Part shown: piece by piece, positions 32,145-40,623 of the stretch
Layout of the letters: the number at the start of each line of letters is the position of its first letter
Position numbering within the stretch: position 1 is the first letter of the stretch
Assembly (NCBI GenBank): GCA_020346225.1
Contig: CP070777.1
Span: 1,887,840 to 1,933,886, forward strand
Direction of reading: 5' to 3'
Origin: Candidatus Zixiibacteriota bacterium
GTDB taxonomy: Bacteria; Zixibacteria; MSB-5A5; GN15; FEB-12
Length of the DNA: 46,047 nucleotides
Position numbers and translations under genes: made by a program
Notes under the pieces: model-generated
Database searches by the model: none
What the model saw: the letters and a program-made list of their open reading frames with translations, nothing else
Told to the model about the DNA's origin: nothing

Positions 32145-33845
32145 ATGTCTGCTGAACTGAGTGCCATGCTGGTTAAGGCCGGCAAGATCACGCCGGAACA
32201 GGCCGAAGAGGCCCTCGCCTTAACCAAAGACAAGAAAGAGAAATTCGAGGCCGCCTTGGTACGTATCGGGGCCGCGGAATCCGAGGATGAAATTGCCAAA
32301 TTTATCGGCAAGCATCTCAAGATCGGTGCTCTTCGGCTGAGTGACGTCGAACTCAATCCGGAAATAGTCAAGCTCATTCCCCTCGACATCGCGCGCAAGT
32401 TCAAAGTTGTCGCCGTCTCCAAGCTCAACAAAACCCTTCTGGTTGCCATCAGTGACCCGAACAACATTTATGTTCTCGACGCCATCAAGTTCATCACCGG
32501 TTGCACCGTCCAGCCGGTAATATCACCCGAAAAGGCCATCGAAAAGGCCATCGAGACTTACTACTCCGATGCCGACGGCCTCTCCCAGCTGGTGAAGGGA
32601 CTGGAGGAAGACACCGACCTCGAGGTCGTCTCCGACGAGGAAGCCCCCAGTGAATCCGACTTGCTGTCCCAGATTCAGGATAAACCTCTGGTCAAGCTGG
32701 TCGACTCCATCATCGCCGACGCCATCCGCATGGGCGCCTCGGATATCCACTTTGAAATGTACGAAAAACGAATCCGCGTACGTTACCGCGTGGATGGTGA
32801 CCTCAGGGAAATGGCGCCGCTGCCTTTCAAGTACCGCGCCGCCATCGTGTCCCGTATCAAGATCATGGCCGAACTGGATATCTCGGAGCGACGCCTCCCC
32901 CAGGATGGCCGTATAAAGATCAAGATTGGCGGAAGAACCGTCGACCTGCGCGTCTCTGTCCTGCCGACCATCTTCGGTGAAAAGGTCGTTATGCGTATTC
33001 TCGACCCCATGGCCCTCATGGTCGATATGACCAAGCTTGGCTTCCGGGAAGAGGATCTTGCGCGGTTCAACGAGAAGATACACTCGCCCTTCGGAATTAT
33101 TCTCGTTACCGGCCCAACCGGTTCGGGGAAAACGACCACGCTGTATTCCGCGTTGAAACAGATCAATACCATTGACGTCAACATCATGACCGCCGAGGAC
33201 CCGGTCGAGTTCAACTTTGACGGCATCAACCAGGTAGCCGTCAAATCCGATATCGGGCTCACCTTCGCCGCCTCCCTCCGATCTTTCCTGCGCCAGGACC
33301 CGGACATCATCATGGTTGGTGAGATCCGTGACGGCGAAACGGCCGAGATTGCCATTCGAGCAGCCCTCACCGGACACTTGGTCTTCGCAACCCTGCACAC
33401 CAACGATGCCCCGTCATCGATCAACCGCCTCATAGATATGGGTGTGCCCAATTATCTGGTCGCCTCCGCAACCGTTTGCATAATGGCTCAGCGTATGACC
33501 CGTAAGATCTGCCAGAGCTGTAAGGAGGAAGTTAACCTTACCCAGGAGCAGGTCCAGAGCCTGGGTGTCCCCAAAGAGCTCCTTAGAAACATCCGTGGCT
33601 TCAAGGGCCGGGGCTGCGACGACTGCAACGGCACAGGATTATCAGGTAGAACCGGTATTTACGAAGTGATGCCGGTTACCCAGGAAATAGAGCAGGCCAT
33701 TCTTACCCGGGCCAGCGACGTAGATATCCGCGAAATTGCCCTCCGCGAAGGGATGTACAGCCTCCGTATGGCCGCTGTGGAGAAAATGAAACAGGGCGCT
33801 ATCAGCATCGATGAGGTCTTCTCCGTAACCTCCGCGACCGGCTAG
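32145..33845 (+). CDS. pilB: Type IV pilus extension ATPase PilB (GspE family)
   Basis: A 566-residue hexameric ATPase that drives pilin polymerisation at the inner membrane. The N-terminal GspE/MshEN domain (about 1-150, 'AMLVKAGKITPEQAEEALAL') is followed by 'LVKLVDSIIADAIRMGASDI' and the catalytic domain. This has Walker A GPTGSGKT (323-330), the Asp box ('MTAEDPVEFNFDGINQV'), Walker B 'RQDPDIIMVGEIRD' and the His box 'TGHLVFATLHTNDA'. A tetracysteine zinc site (CQSC...CDDC, about 458-488) is typical of PilB. It lies between mglB and pilT. No strong ribosome binding site is seen before the ATG. Confidence 0.95.
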   Translation: MSAELSAMLVKAGKITPEQAEEALALTKDKKEKFEAALVRIGAAESEDEIAKFIGKHLKIGALRLSDVELNPEIVKLIPLDIARKFKVVAVSKLNKTLLVAISDPNNIYVLDAIKFITGCTVQPVISPEKAIEKAIETYYSDADGLSQLVKGLEEDTDLEVVSDEEAPSESDLLSQIQDKPLVKLVDSIIADAIRMGASDIHFEMYEKRIRVRYRVDGDLREMAPLPFKYRAAIVSRIKIMAELDISERRLPQDGRIKIKIGGRTVDLRVSVLPTIFGEKVVMRILDPMALMVDMTKLGFREEDLARFNEKIHSPFGIILVTGPTGSGKTTTLYSALKQINTIDVNIMTAEDPVEFNFDGINQVAVKSDIGLTFAASLRSFLRQDPDIIMVGEIRDGETAEIAIRAALTGHLVFATLHTNDAPSSINRLIDMGVPNYLVASATVCIMAQRMTRKICQSCKEEVNLTQEQVQSLGVPKELLRNIRGFKGRGCDDCNGTGLSGRTGIYEVMPVTQEIEQAILTRASDVDIREIALREGMYSLRMAAVEKMKQGAISIDEVFSVTSATG

Positions 33846-33942
33846 GTCCGGCCGATAAATTCCTTGCCACGCAAGGGCTTACCACCACATTTTGACCGAA
33901 AATCTTTCAAGATTCCCTGAAATTGTCCGATAATAATACCAA

Positions 33943-33957
33943 ACGGCCATTGGCCGT
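33943..33957. promoter_or_regulatory. 15-base perfect dyad upstream of pilT
   Basis: ACGGCCA-T-TGGCCGT lies 36 bases before the pilT ATG, in the 147-base gap between pilB and pilT. A GATAAT at 33929-33934 could be a -10 element, which would put the dyad around the transcription start as an operator would be. No T-tract follows, so it is not a terminator. Confidence 0.4.
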
Positions 33958-33992
33958 CATGACGCGTACAAACATCTTTTTGGAGATATAAA

Positions 33993-35069
33993 ATGGTATC
34001 CCTGCGAGAACTTCTGGAACAGATGGTAAAAATGGGTGCCTCCGATCTGCACCTCACCGTAGGTTCGCCGCCGGTGGTGAGAATCGATGGTAAGTTACAG
34101 CGCCTCGAATACGATATTCTCACCAGTGAGCAGACCAAGAAACTCTCCTATTCCATGCTCAATGAAAAGCAGAAACTGAAGTTCGAGCAAAACTCCGAGC
34201 TTGACTTCTCCTTCGGTATCGAGCAGATGAGTCGCTTCCGTTGCAACATGTTCATGCAGCGCGGTAATGTCGCCGTCGCCCTGCGGCAGATACCTTATAA
34301 AATTTTGTCCTTCGAGGAACTCGGGCTGCCTAAGGTCGTGGCCGACTTCTCCAAGCTGCCGCGAGGTCTGGTCCTCGTCACCGGCCCCACCGGTTCCGGT
34401 AAGTCCACCACGTTGGCCTCCATCATTGACAAGATCAATCGGGAGCGCCCGGTCCACATAATAACCGTCGAAGACCCCATCGAGTACCTGCACCGCCACC
34501 AGCAGTCGCTCATCAACCAGCGTGAGGTCTATTCCGATACCAGCAGCTTCGCCGCCGCTCTCAAGTATGCCCTCCGCGAGGACCCGGATGTCGTTCTGGT
34601 CGGCGAGATGCGCGACCTGGAAACCATCGAGGCCGCCCTGTCGATCTCCGAAACCGGTCACCTGGCTTTCGCCACCCTGCACACCAACTCCGCCTCCGAG
34701 TCTATCAACCGTATTATCGACGCCTTCCCGACCAACCAGCAGGAGCAGATTCGTATCTCACTTTCCTTCTCGCTGCAGGCCATTCTGTCTCAAACGCTGA
34801 TCCCCAAAATCGGCGGCGGTCGCGCCCTGGCCATGGAGATACTCGTGGTCACGCCCGCCATTAGGGCCCTTATCAGAGACGACAAAGTTCATCAGATATA
34901 TTCGATGATTCAGTCCGGTCAGAAATATGGCATGAAAACAATGAACCAGTCGCTGACCGACTTGTACCTGGGCGGAAAGATTACCGTCAACGAAGCCATG
35001 AGCTACAGCCACAACCCTCAGGAGTTGAGTGAAGCGTTATCGAAGCAAAAAACTCCAGCTTTTACTTAA
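33993..35069 (+). CDS. pilT: Type IV pilus retraction ATPase PilT
   Basis: A 358-residue ATPase that depolymerises pili and powers twitching. The N-terminal PAS-like part reads 'MVKMGASDLHLTVGSPPVVR' (11-30). The core has Walker A GPTGSGKS (131-138), Asp box 'ITVEDPIEYLHRH', Walker B 'REDPDVVLVGEMRDLET' and His box 'TGHLAFATLHTNSA'. The PilT-specific C-terminal motif AIRNLIRE appears as AIRALIRD (about 289-296), followed by 'KVHQIYSMIQSGQKYGMKTM'. Length and motifs separate it clearly from PilB. The ATG follows GGAGAT. pilC begins 25 bases after its stop. Confidence 0.95.
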   Translation: MVSLRELLEQMVKMGASDLHLTVGSPPVVRIDGKLQRLEYDILTSEQTKKLSYSMLNEKQKLKFEQNSELDFSFGIEQMSRFRCNMFMQRGNVAVALRQIPYKILSFEELGLPKVVADFSKLPRGLVLVTGPTGSGKSTTLASIIDKINRERPVHIITVEDPIEYLHRHQQSLINQREVYSDTSSFAAALKYALREDPDVVLVGEMRDLETIEAALSISETGHLAFATLHTNSASESINRIIDAFPTNQQEQIRISLSFSLQAILSQTLIPKIGGGRALAMEILVVTPAIRALIRDDKVHQIYSMIQSGQKYGMKTMNQSLTDLYLGGKITVNEAMSYSHNPQELSEALSKQKTPAFT

Positions 35070-35094
35070 GGCTGATATAAGAAAGGATTAAGCT

Positions 35095-36291
35095 GTGCCG
35101 GTTTTTGAATATAAAGGTAAGACCCTCGCAGGCGCCGCCGTCAAAGGCGAACTTAAGGCTAACAGCCGGGCCGACCTCGAACGCGTTCTCCGGCAGAACC
35201 GGATCATCGTCAGCTCTATCAGCAAAAAAGCACCCGAGATTTCTCTCAAGATCGGTACCGGTGTCAAGAAGGTTGAGGTCTCCCGTTTTACCCGGCAGTT
35301 CGCCACCATGATCGGTGCCGGTCTGCCTATGGTCCAATGCCTCGATATCCTGTCCTCCCAGATGGAAAACAAGGAACTCGCCAGGATTGTCGGCCAGGTC
35401 AAGGACAGCGTGCAGGGAGGTGCCACCCTCTCCGAGGCCCTGGCGCGCCACCCCAAGATATTTGACCCGCTCTACACCAACATGGTTGAAGCCGGCGAAG
35501 TGGGCGGCGCTCTCGACGCCATTCTCAATCGACTGGCTCTCTATCGCGAAAAGGCCGATCAGCTCGTTCGAAAAGTGAAGGGCGCCATGGTCTATCCGGC
35601 CGTCATCGTCGTTGTCGCTGCCGCCGTTACCGTCGGTATGCTGGCCTTTATCGTCCCGGTCTTCGCCAAGATGTTCGGCGGGCTGGGCGCCGAATTGCCG
35701 AAGCCGACTCAGGTCGTCCTGGGAATCTCCAACTTCCTCAAGGGCAACTTCATGTATATCTTCTTCGGCTCCATCGTCGGCCTCGGTGTCTTCATCTGGT
35801 GGAAACGAACTCCCGCGGGCGCCTTGCTCTGGGACAGGTTCATGCTGATTTCACCCGTCCTCGGCAACCTGGTGCGGAAATCGGCCATCGCCCGCTTCAC
35901 GCGGACCCTGGGTACCCTGCTGGCCTCCGGTGTCTCCATCCTCGAGGCGCTGGAAATTACCGCCAAGACCGCCGGAAACCTGGTCGTCGCCAACGCTATT
36001 AACAAATCCGTGCTCTCTATTGCCGAGGGTGATACGATTACCAGCCCGCTGAGGGAAACCGGCGTCTTCCCCCCCATGGTCACGCAGATGATTGCGGTCG
36101 GTGAGAAAACCGGCGGACTTGATGAGATGCTCACCAAGATAGCCGATTTCTACGATGAAGAGGTTGATGAAGCCGTGTCGGCCCTGACGTCCATTATCGA
36201 ACCTATCATTATCGTCTTCATGGGCGTTATCATCGGTGGCATTCTGATTGCCATGTATCTGCCGATGTTCGACATTATCGGCAAGATTTAA
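35095..36291 (+). CDS. pilC: Type IV pilus inner-membrane platform protein PilC (GspF family)
   Basis: A 398-residue polytopic protein that couples the PilB and PilT motors to the pilus base. It has two T2SSF domains: the first about 65-190 ('FTRQFATMIGAGLPMVQCLD', 'EALARHPKIFDPLYTNMVEA'), the second about 265-390 ('RFTRTLGTLLASGVSILEAL', 'FPPMVTQMIAVGEKTGGLDE'). Three hydrophobic helices lie near 168-190, 217-237 and 367-390. The start is GTG 35095 with GAAAGGA upstream, and the N-terminus 'MPVFEYKGKTLAGAAVKGEL' is typical. A strong hairpin follows the stop. No pilA or pilMNOPQ genes are in the window. Confidence 0.94.
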   Translation: MPVFEYKGKTLAGAAVKGELKANSRADLERVLRQNRIIVSSISKKAPEISLKIGTGVKKVEVSRFTRQFATMIGAGLPMVQCLDILSSQMENKELARIVGQVKDSVQGGATLSEALARHPKIFDPLYTNMVEAGEVGGALDAILNRLALYREKADQLVRKVKGAMVYPAVIVVVAAAVTVGMLAFIVPVFAKMFGGLGAELPKPTQVVLGISNFLKGNFMYIFFGSIVGLGVFIWWKRTPAGALLWDRFMLISPVLGNLVRKSAIARFTRTLGTLLASGVSILEALEITAKTAGNLVVANAINKSVLSIAEGDTITSPLRETGVFPPMVTQMIAVGEKTGGLDEMLTKIADFYDEEVDEAVSALTSIIEPIIIVFMGVIIGGILIAMYLPMFDIIGKI

Positions 36292-36325
36292 ACACGCGGG
36301 TCCTGTGACCTGCCAACCGGATAAT

Positions 36326-36354
36326 AACGGCGCCGTACCGGCGCCGTTCATTTT
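36326..36354 (+). terminator. Strong hairpin between pilC and the sensor kinase gene
   Basis: A perfect 10-bp stem, AACGGCGCCG (36326-36335)/CGGCGCCGTT (36339-36348), with loop TAC and tail CATTTTG. It acts as a terminator by shape, though the T-tract is short. It ends only 9 bases before the assigned ATG of the kinase gene, where a ribosome binding site should be. Confidence 0.75.
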
Positions 36355-36357
36355 GCG

Positions 36358-38058
36358 ATGTCCAAAGAGTCGTTGTACAGGATTGGCTGGTTTCTCCCTC
36401 TCCGCCTCGCCCAGTATGTCGTCCTCTTCGCCGTAGTCGTCTTCTGGATGAACTATCCGTCCTACGTCCAGCTGCAGTTCATCCTCTATTCGATTTGCAC
36501 CCTGGTTTTTACCCTCCTTCTCGCCGTCGGCCGTAGACATGAACTGGGTGCCGCCACGGCTGCCGTAGTTGGGTTGCAGTTTCTCTTCGAGGTCGTTATC
36601 GAATCCACCATCATCTTCTCCACTGGCAGCATCAATTCACCCTTCTCCGCCCTGTTCGTCCTGACCATCGTTTCTGCCGCCCTGGTCTATCGCCTGCTCG
36701 GTACCTTGATTGTCGCTTCGCTTGTGTCAACCGCCTACGCCTTCATCATCTGGATGGGCCTCTACGGGACTGATAACCCCAACCTGTCGGTCCAGGCGCT
36801 GAAAACCATCTTCTCCAACGACGACCGCGCTTTCTACTCAATCTTACTGCACATCCTGATATTCTATCTGGTGGCGTTTATCTCGGGATATCTGGCCGAA
36901 CGACTTAAACAGCGTGACCGCCAGCTGGCTGACACCTCGCTCGCCCTGAAACAGGCCCGCTTGGAAACCGACGACATCCTCCGCCACCTCAACTCCGGGC
37001 TGCTTACGGTCGACGCCGCCGGCTCCATTATCTACTTCAATCGGGCCGCCGAGAGAATTCTCGGCTACCGGGAGGAAGATGTTAAAGGCATGCACTGCGA
37101 GGAAGTCTTCGCCGAAAGAATGCCCCGACTGGCCGAGTGTCTCATGGATGGCATCCGCGACCGACTCGAACACCCCCGCACCGAAGTGGAAATCACGAGC
37201 GTCGCCGCCGAGCGCCTGCCGCTGGGCCTGTCCACCTCCATTCTGACCGGTCCCGACCACCGCATGAGAGGTATAATCGCCATTTTCTCGGACCTTACCG
37301 ACGCCAAGAGACTTGAGGCCAAGGTCAGAACCGCCGACCGCCTCGCCGCCGTCGGCGAACTCTCGGCCTCGATAGCTCATGAAATTCGCAATCCTCTGGC
37401 CGCCATATCCGGCTCGGTCGAGGTTCTCAAGCAAGAGATTCAGGTTGACGGCGAAAATGAGCAGCTTATGGATCTCATCGTCAAAGAGTCGGACCGCCTC
37501 ACCAAGATTCTGACGGAGTTTCTCACCTACGCCCGTATCGACCGGGGCGCTTACAATAAGGTGGAACTGTGTCACCTCGTCGGCGACGTTGTCGAGATTC
37601 TCTATCACCACCCGTCGTTCAGTGAGCGTATTTCGGTGAACATACGGTCCGACGATTCCGTGACATATGTGGTGGGTGACGAAAACCTGATCAAGCAGCT
37701 GCTTCTCAATCTCGCCGTCAACACCTGCGAGTCTTTCGATGAAAACAAGGGTAACCTGACCTTCCGGATCGTTTCGCAGACCGAAAACAACCGGGTCGTG
37801 CTGTATGTTAGCGACGACGGCCCCGGCATATCGCCGGAACTGCTGAAGCGGATTTATGAACCGTTCTTTTCTACCAAGCGCGAAGGAACCGGCCTGGGCC
37901 TCTCCATTGTCCATCGGATCTGTACCGCCCTGAAGCTCAAGATTGATGTCTTGTCGCGGGTCGGCGAGGGAACGACTTTTGTTATAGAGTTCGCCGCCTG
38001 CCTTCACCATCAACCCGGCGAGGATACGAAGTCGGCTGCATCCGCCGCTTCAGTATAG
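36358..38058 (+). CDS. PilS-like membrane sensor histidine kinase
   Basis: A 566-residue kinase. Residues 10-180 form about six membrane helices, as in PilS. A PAS domain (205-315, 'ILRHLNSGLLTVDAAGSIIY', 'AERILGYREEDVKG') precedes the HisKA domain with phosphoacceptor His341 (ASIAHEIRNPL). The HATPase domain has 'LLLNLAVNTCESF', DDGPGI and GTGLGLS. PilS senses pilin level in the membrane and phosphorylates PilR to drive pilA transcription; the architecture and the place after pilC fit, but no pilR-type regulator is adjacent. The ATG at 36358 has no ribosome binding site because a hairpin occupies that place; the next in-frame Met is residue 31. Confident as a kinase, moderate as PilS. Confidence 0.88.
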   Translation: MSKESLYRIGWFLPLRLAQYVVLFAVVVFWMNYPSYVQLQFILYSICTLVFTLLLAVGRRHELGAATAAVVGLQFLFEVVIESTIIFSTGSINSPFSALFVLTIVSAALVYRLLGTLIVASLVSTAYAFIIWMGLYGTDNPNLSVQALKTIFSNDDRAFYSILLHILIFYLVAFISGYLAERLKQRDRQLADTSLALKQARLETDDILRHLNSGLLTVDAAGSIIYFNRAAERILGYREEDVKGMHCEEVFAERMPRLAECLMDGIRDRLEHPRTEVEITSVAAERLPLGLSTSILTGPDHRMRGIIAIFSDLTDAKRLEAKVRTADRLAAVGELSASIAHEIRNPLAAISGSVEVLKQEIQVDGENEQLMDLIVKESDRLTKILTEFLTYARIDRGAYNKVELCHLVGDVVEILYHHPSFSERISVNIRSDDSVTYVVGDENLIKQLLLNLAVNTCESFDENKGNLTFRIVSQTENNRVVLYVSDDGPGISPELLKRIYEPFFSTKREGTGLGLSIVHRICTALKLKIDVLSRVGEGTTFVIEFAACLHHQPGEDTKSAASAASV

Positions 38059-38148
38059 CTGTATAAGCCCTGATCCCATTTTGTGCTTGTTTTTTTGAAG
38101 CCAGTTGGTAATATAGCAGACTAATAACCCGTAACCGGAGAAGTCATC

Positions 38149-39900
38149 TTGAAAAGCCTGCCATATGCGATTCTGCTGACAGCGCTGCTGACCCTGTTTG
38201 CCGGCTGTCGCCCTGGAACTAAAATGATTACCGAACAGAATACCGCTGAGTTCAATTATCCCGTAATCGAAGCCGACCGCGACTACCAGTTCACCATGCC
38301 TCAGCTGTACGACCACCTCTACCGCAGCCCCCTGGCCCCAAACGGGGGCATACTCGACGTGGCCACCGTGACCCGCTTTCTCGACAGCCTTGTTACCGAC
38401 AGCCTCGCCGGTTTCGAGGCCCTGGAACTGAACCTGGCGGACTACTATGAACATTACCGCGTCTACAAACAGCGCTACAACGAGTCCCTTCATCAAAAAT
38501 ACCTCCAGGTTACCGTCTACGACCAGGTCGAGGCCGATTCTGACGAAGTCGCGCAGTTCTACGAAGAGCGCCCGGACCTGTTTACGGCCGATGAGTACGT
38601 CTACGCCTACCACATTCTTGTTTCCGCCTACGGCCTCAAGAGGGGCCCCGATTCGCTCGAATACATGGACCTGCCGTGGGAGCAAATCAAAGAGGGCGCC
38701 AAAAATCTCATTTACGAGATCCGAGACTCGGTAAACTCGGTCTCCGATTTCGAAAGCCTCGCCAGAAGGTATTCCCACGATACTACCAGCGGCAACCGCG
38801 GCGGTCTGTTGGGCTGGGTTGCTCCCGGTGTCTATATTGACCCTTTTGACTCCGTGGCCTTTTCAATGGAACCGGGACAGGTCTCCGAACCGTTCGAGGA
38901 TGCTCATGGCTGGCATTTGATATTCGTCGATGATTATGTGCCCGAACACGTGCCGCCGCTGGAAGGCGAGATGTTCGAGTCCGCCGAGGAGGCACTGCTT
39001 ACCGTGAAAGCCAACGCCCTGGGGCGGACCGTCATGGACTCGCTGGTGCGCGACATCAGCGTCGAGTACAATGATTCCCTTATGGATGCCGATGTTTACG
39101 CGGTCGAGCCGCAACGATGGCTGGCCGTCGTCAACGGAATCGATACCATCGATTGCTATGAAGCTCGCGGCGTCGAGCTAAACTATAGAAACGCCTTCGA
39201 CGTGCCCAAAACCACCACGGAGATGAAAAAGCAAATGCTGCATAGCCTGGCGGTCCGATATACCGTTATTCAGGCTGCGAGAAACATCAGCGTTGACACT
39301 CTCCCCGATATTGCCGGTGGAGAAGCCTACTTGAGGCACAAATATTCGAAGATCATCGTCGGTCACCGCGGCAAGGACCCCGGCTGGCTCCCGCCCGATG
39401 ATATGATCGCAGAGTACTATCAGCAGCATGTCGATGAGTTCACCGTCGAAAAACCGATGGTGGTGCAGCAGATTATCGTCCAGGATTCGCTGCTGGGCGA
39501 TTTCATCCGAAGCCAGGCCATGTCCGGGGTCGACTTTACCGATCTGATAGATGAGTTCTATCCGGGAGACAGGAAAACTCGCGCTGAAAAAGCCGACTTG
39601 GGACCGATCAGCGAGGAGGACGTCCCCGAGGCTGTCTATCGGGCCGCCATGCTGACCATTGAGGGTGAAGCTTCCTACCCCGTGAAGACACAGTACGGCT
39701 ATCACGTCGTCAAGGTGCTTGAAAAACGCCCGTCTCTTACTGTCGATCGCGCTCGCCCTCAGATCGTCGATGTTTTGAAAAAACGCCACACGGACGAAGT
39801 GTTTACCCGTTTCCGGGATGAGCTGTATGCCAAGTATAATGTCCGCCGCGTGGGTAAGCTCTACCCGGTGCATCTGAAACCGTCCATCCAGCGGAATTAA
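38149..39900 (+). CDS. Lipoprotein with two parvulin-type peptidyl-prolyl isomerase domains
   Basis: A 583-residue SurA/PpiD-like protein. It starts at TTG 38149 behind GGAGAAG and has a lipoprotein signal: 'MKSLPYAILLTALLTLFAGC', lipobox LFAG-Cys20. Parvulin domain 1 spans about 145-270 ('YAYHILVSAY', 'SHDTTSGNRGGLLGWVAPGV', 'PGQVSEPFEDAHGWHLIFVD') and domain 2 about 428-552 ('MVVQQIIVQD', 'ADLGPISEEDVPEAVYRAAM', 'YPVKTQYGYHVVKVLEKRPS'). Such proteins fold outer-membrane and surface proteins in the periplasm. The N-terminal part (25-140) is probably the substrate-binding segment. It precedes a lipid kinase gene by 5 bases. Confidence 0.88.
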   Translation: MKSLPYAILLTALLTLFAGCRPGTKMITEQNTAEFNYPVIEADRDYQFTMPQLYDHLYRSPLAPNGGILDVATVTRFLDSLVTDSLAGFEALELNLADYYEHYRVYKQRYNESLHQKYLQVTVYDQVEADSDEVAQFYEERPDLFTADEYVYAYHILVSAYGLKRGPDSLEYMDLPWEQIKEGAKNLIYEIRDSVNSVSDFESLARRYSHDTTSGNRGGLLGWVAPGVYIDPFDSVAFSMEPGQVSEPFEDAHGWHLIFVDDYVPEHVPPLEGEMFESAEEALLTVKANALGRTVMDSLVRDISVEYNDSLMDADVYAVEPQRWLAVVNGIDTIDCYEARGVELNYRNAFDVPKTTTEMKKQMLHSLAVRYTVIQAARNISVDTLPDIAGGEAYLRHKYSKIIVGHRGKDPGWLPPDDMIAEYYQQHVDEFTVEKPMVVQQIIVQDSLLGDFIRSQAMSGVDFTDLIDEFYPGDRKTRAEKADLGPISEEDVPEAVYRAAMLTIEGEASYPVKTQYGYHVVKVLEKRPSLTVDRARPQIVDVLKKRHTDEVFTRFRDELYAKYNVRRVGKLYPVHLKPSIQRN

Positions 39901-39905
39901 ACCGG

Positions 39906-40541
39906 ATGACGCCAGGCACCAGCAGCAACTCCGACAACCAGATAAGTTTCTTTCACGAAATCGTCCGCAAGACCACCCATATGGGGGCTCTCGTCATTCC
40001 GGGCGGCTACTATGTCTTCAGCCTCGAAAAAACCGGGGCGCTCGCTATAATGATTCCTATTACCCTGCTCATGATCTTCATCGATATTTCGCGCCTCAGA
40101 CGGTGGCGCTTCTGGACCTCCTTCGCCCGCAAAATCGGTGGCGCCTTGATCCGCCACCACGAAATGCAGGGAGACTTCACCGGTGCCTCATATATCCTTA
40201 TCTCCGCCTGCTTGACCATCGCTTTATTTGACAAACCGATAGCGATTGCCGCCTTGGCCTTTATCATCGTCGGCGACAGTTTCGCGGCTATCATCGGTCG
40301 AAGATACGGACGACACCGCTACCGACCCAACAAGACCGTTGAGGGGACGGCGGGCTGCCTGCTGGGAACACTTATTGTCGCCATGTTGTTGCCGGACATA
40401 CTCTTAACTGTCGCCGTCGGCGGCGCCGTGGTGGCCACCGTCATCGAAGCATATCCGTTCGGCGTCGATGACAATATCGCTGTTCCGCTCGTTTCAGGCC
40501 TCTTCATGACCTTCCTGCACAAGGCGATAATATTTTTGTAG
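39906..40541 (+). CDS. CTP-dependent lipid kinase of the SEC59/DGK1/VTE5 family
   Basis: A 211-residue membrane protein. Hydrophobic segments lie near 22-38, 45-58, 97-120, 150-180 and 190-208. The conserved catalytic region reads 'IIVGDSFAAIIGRRYGRHRY' (about 120-139), then 'PNKTVEGTAGC', where the KTxEG motif binds CTP in dolichol kinase, yeast diacylglycerol kinase and phytol kinase. The N-terminal 'FHEIVRKTTHMGALVIPGGY' also matches the family (R-K-x-x-H). The substrate in bacteria (undecaprenol, diacylglycerol or another isoprenol) is not known from sequence. It is probably cotranscribed with the isomerase gene upstream. Confidence 0.8.
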   Translation: MTPGTSSNSDNQISFFHEIVRKTTHMGALVIPGGYYVFSLEKTGALAIMIPITLLMIFIDISRLRRWRFWTSFARKIGGALIRHHEMQGDFTGASYILISACLTIALFDKPIAIAALAFIIVGDSFAAIIGRRYGRHRYRPNKTVEGTAGCLLGTLIVAMLLPDILLTVAVGGAVVATVIEAYPFGVDDNIAVPLVSGLFMTFLHKAIIFL

Positions 40542-40568
40542 ACTCCATCTGCCGTCCGTGCGTATAAT
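40539..40568 (+). promoter_or_regulatory. Promoter of the cold-shock gene
   Basis: A perfect -10 TATAAT (40563-40568) and a weaker -35 TAGACT (40539-40544) with an 18-base spacer. The -35 overlaps the stop codon of the lipid kinase gene. The leader is about 50 bases and carries CGGAGGA before the ATG at 40624. Confidence 0.6.
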
Positions 40569-40623
40569 CTAAGTAGTACAGTGAGCGCGGGAATCCAATA
40601 CTATCTCCATCGGAGGAATTTAG

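Noticed and set aside
26630-38058. Anti-phage defence island
   Set aside because: Small GTPase plus roadblock proteins could suggest it, but the MglA/MglB signatures and the pilus ATPases explain the cluster as motility control.
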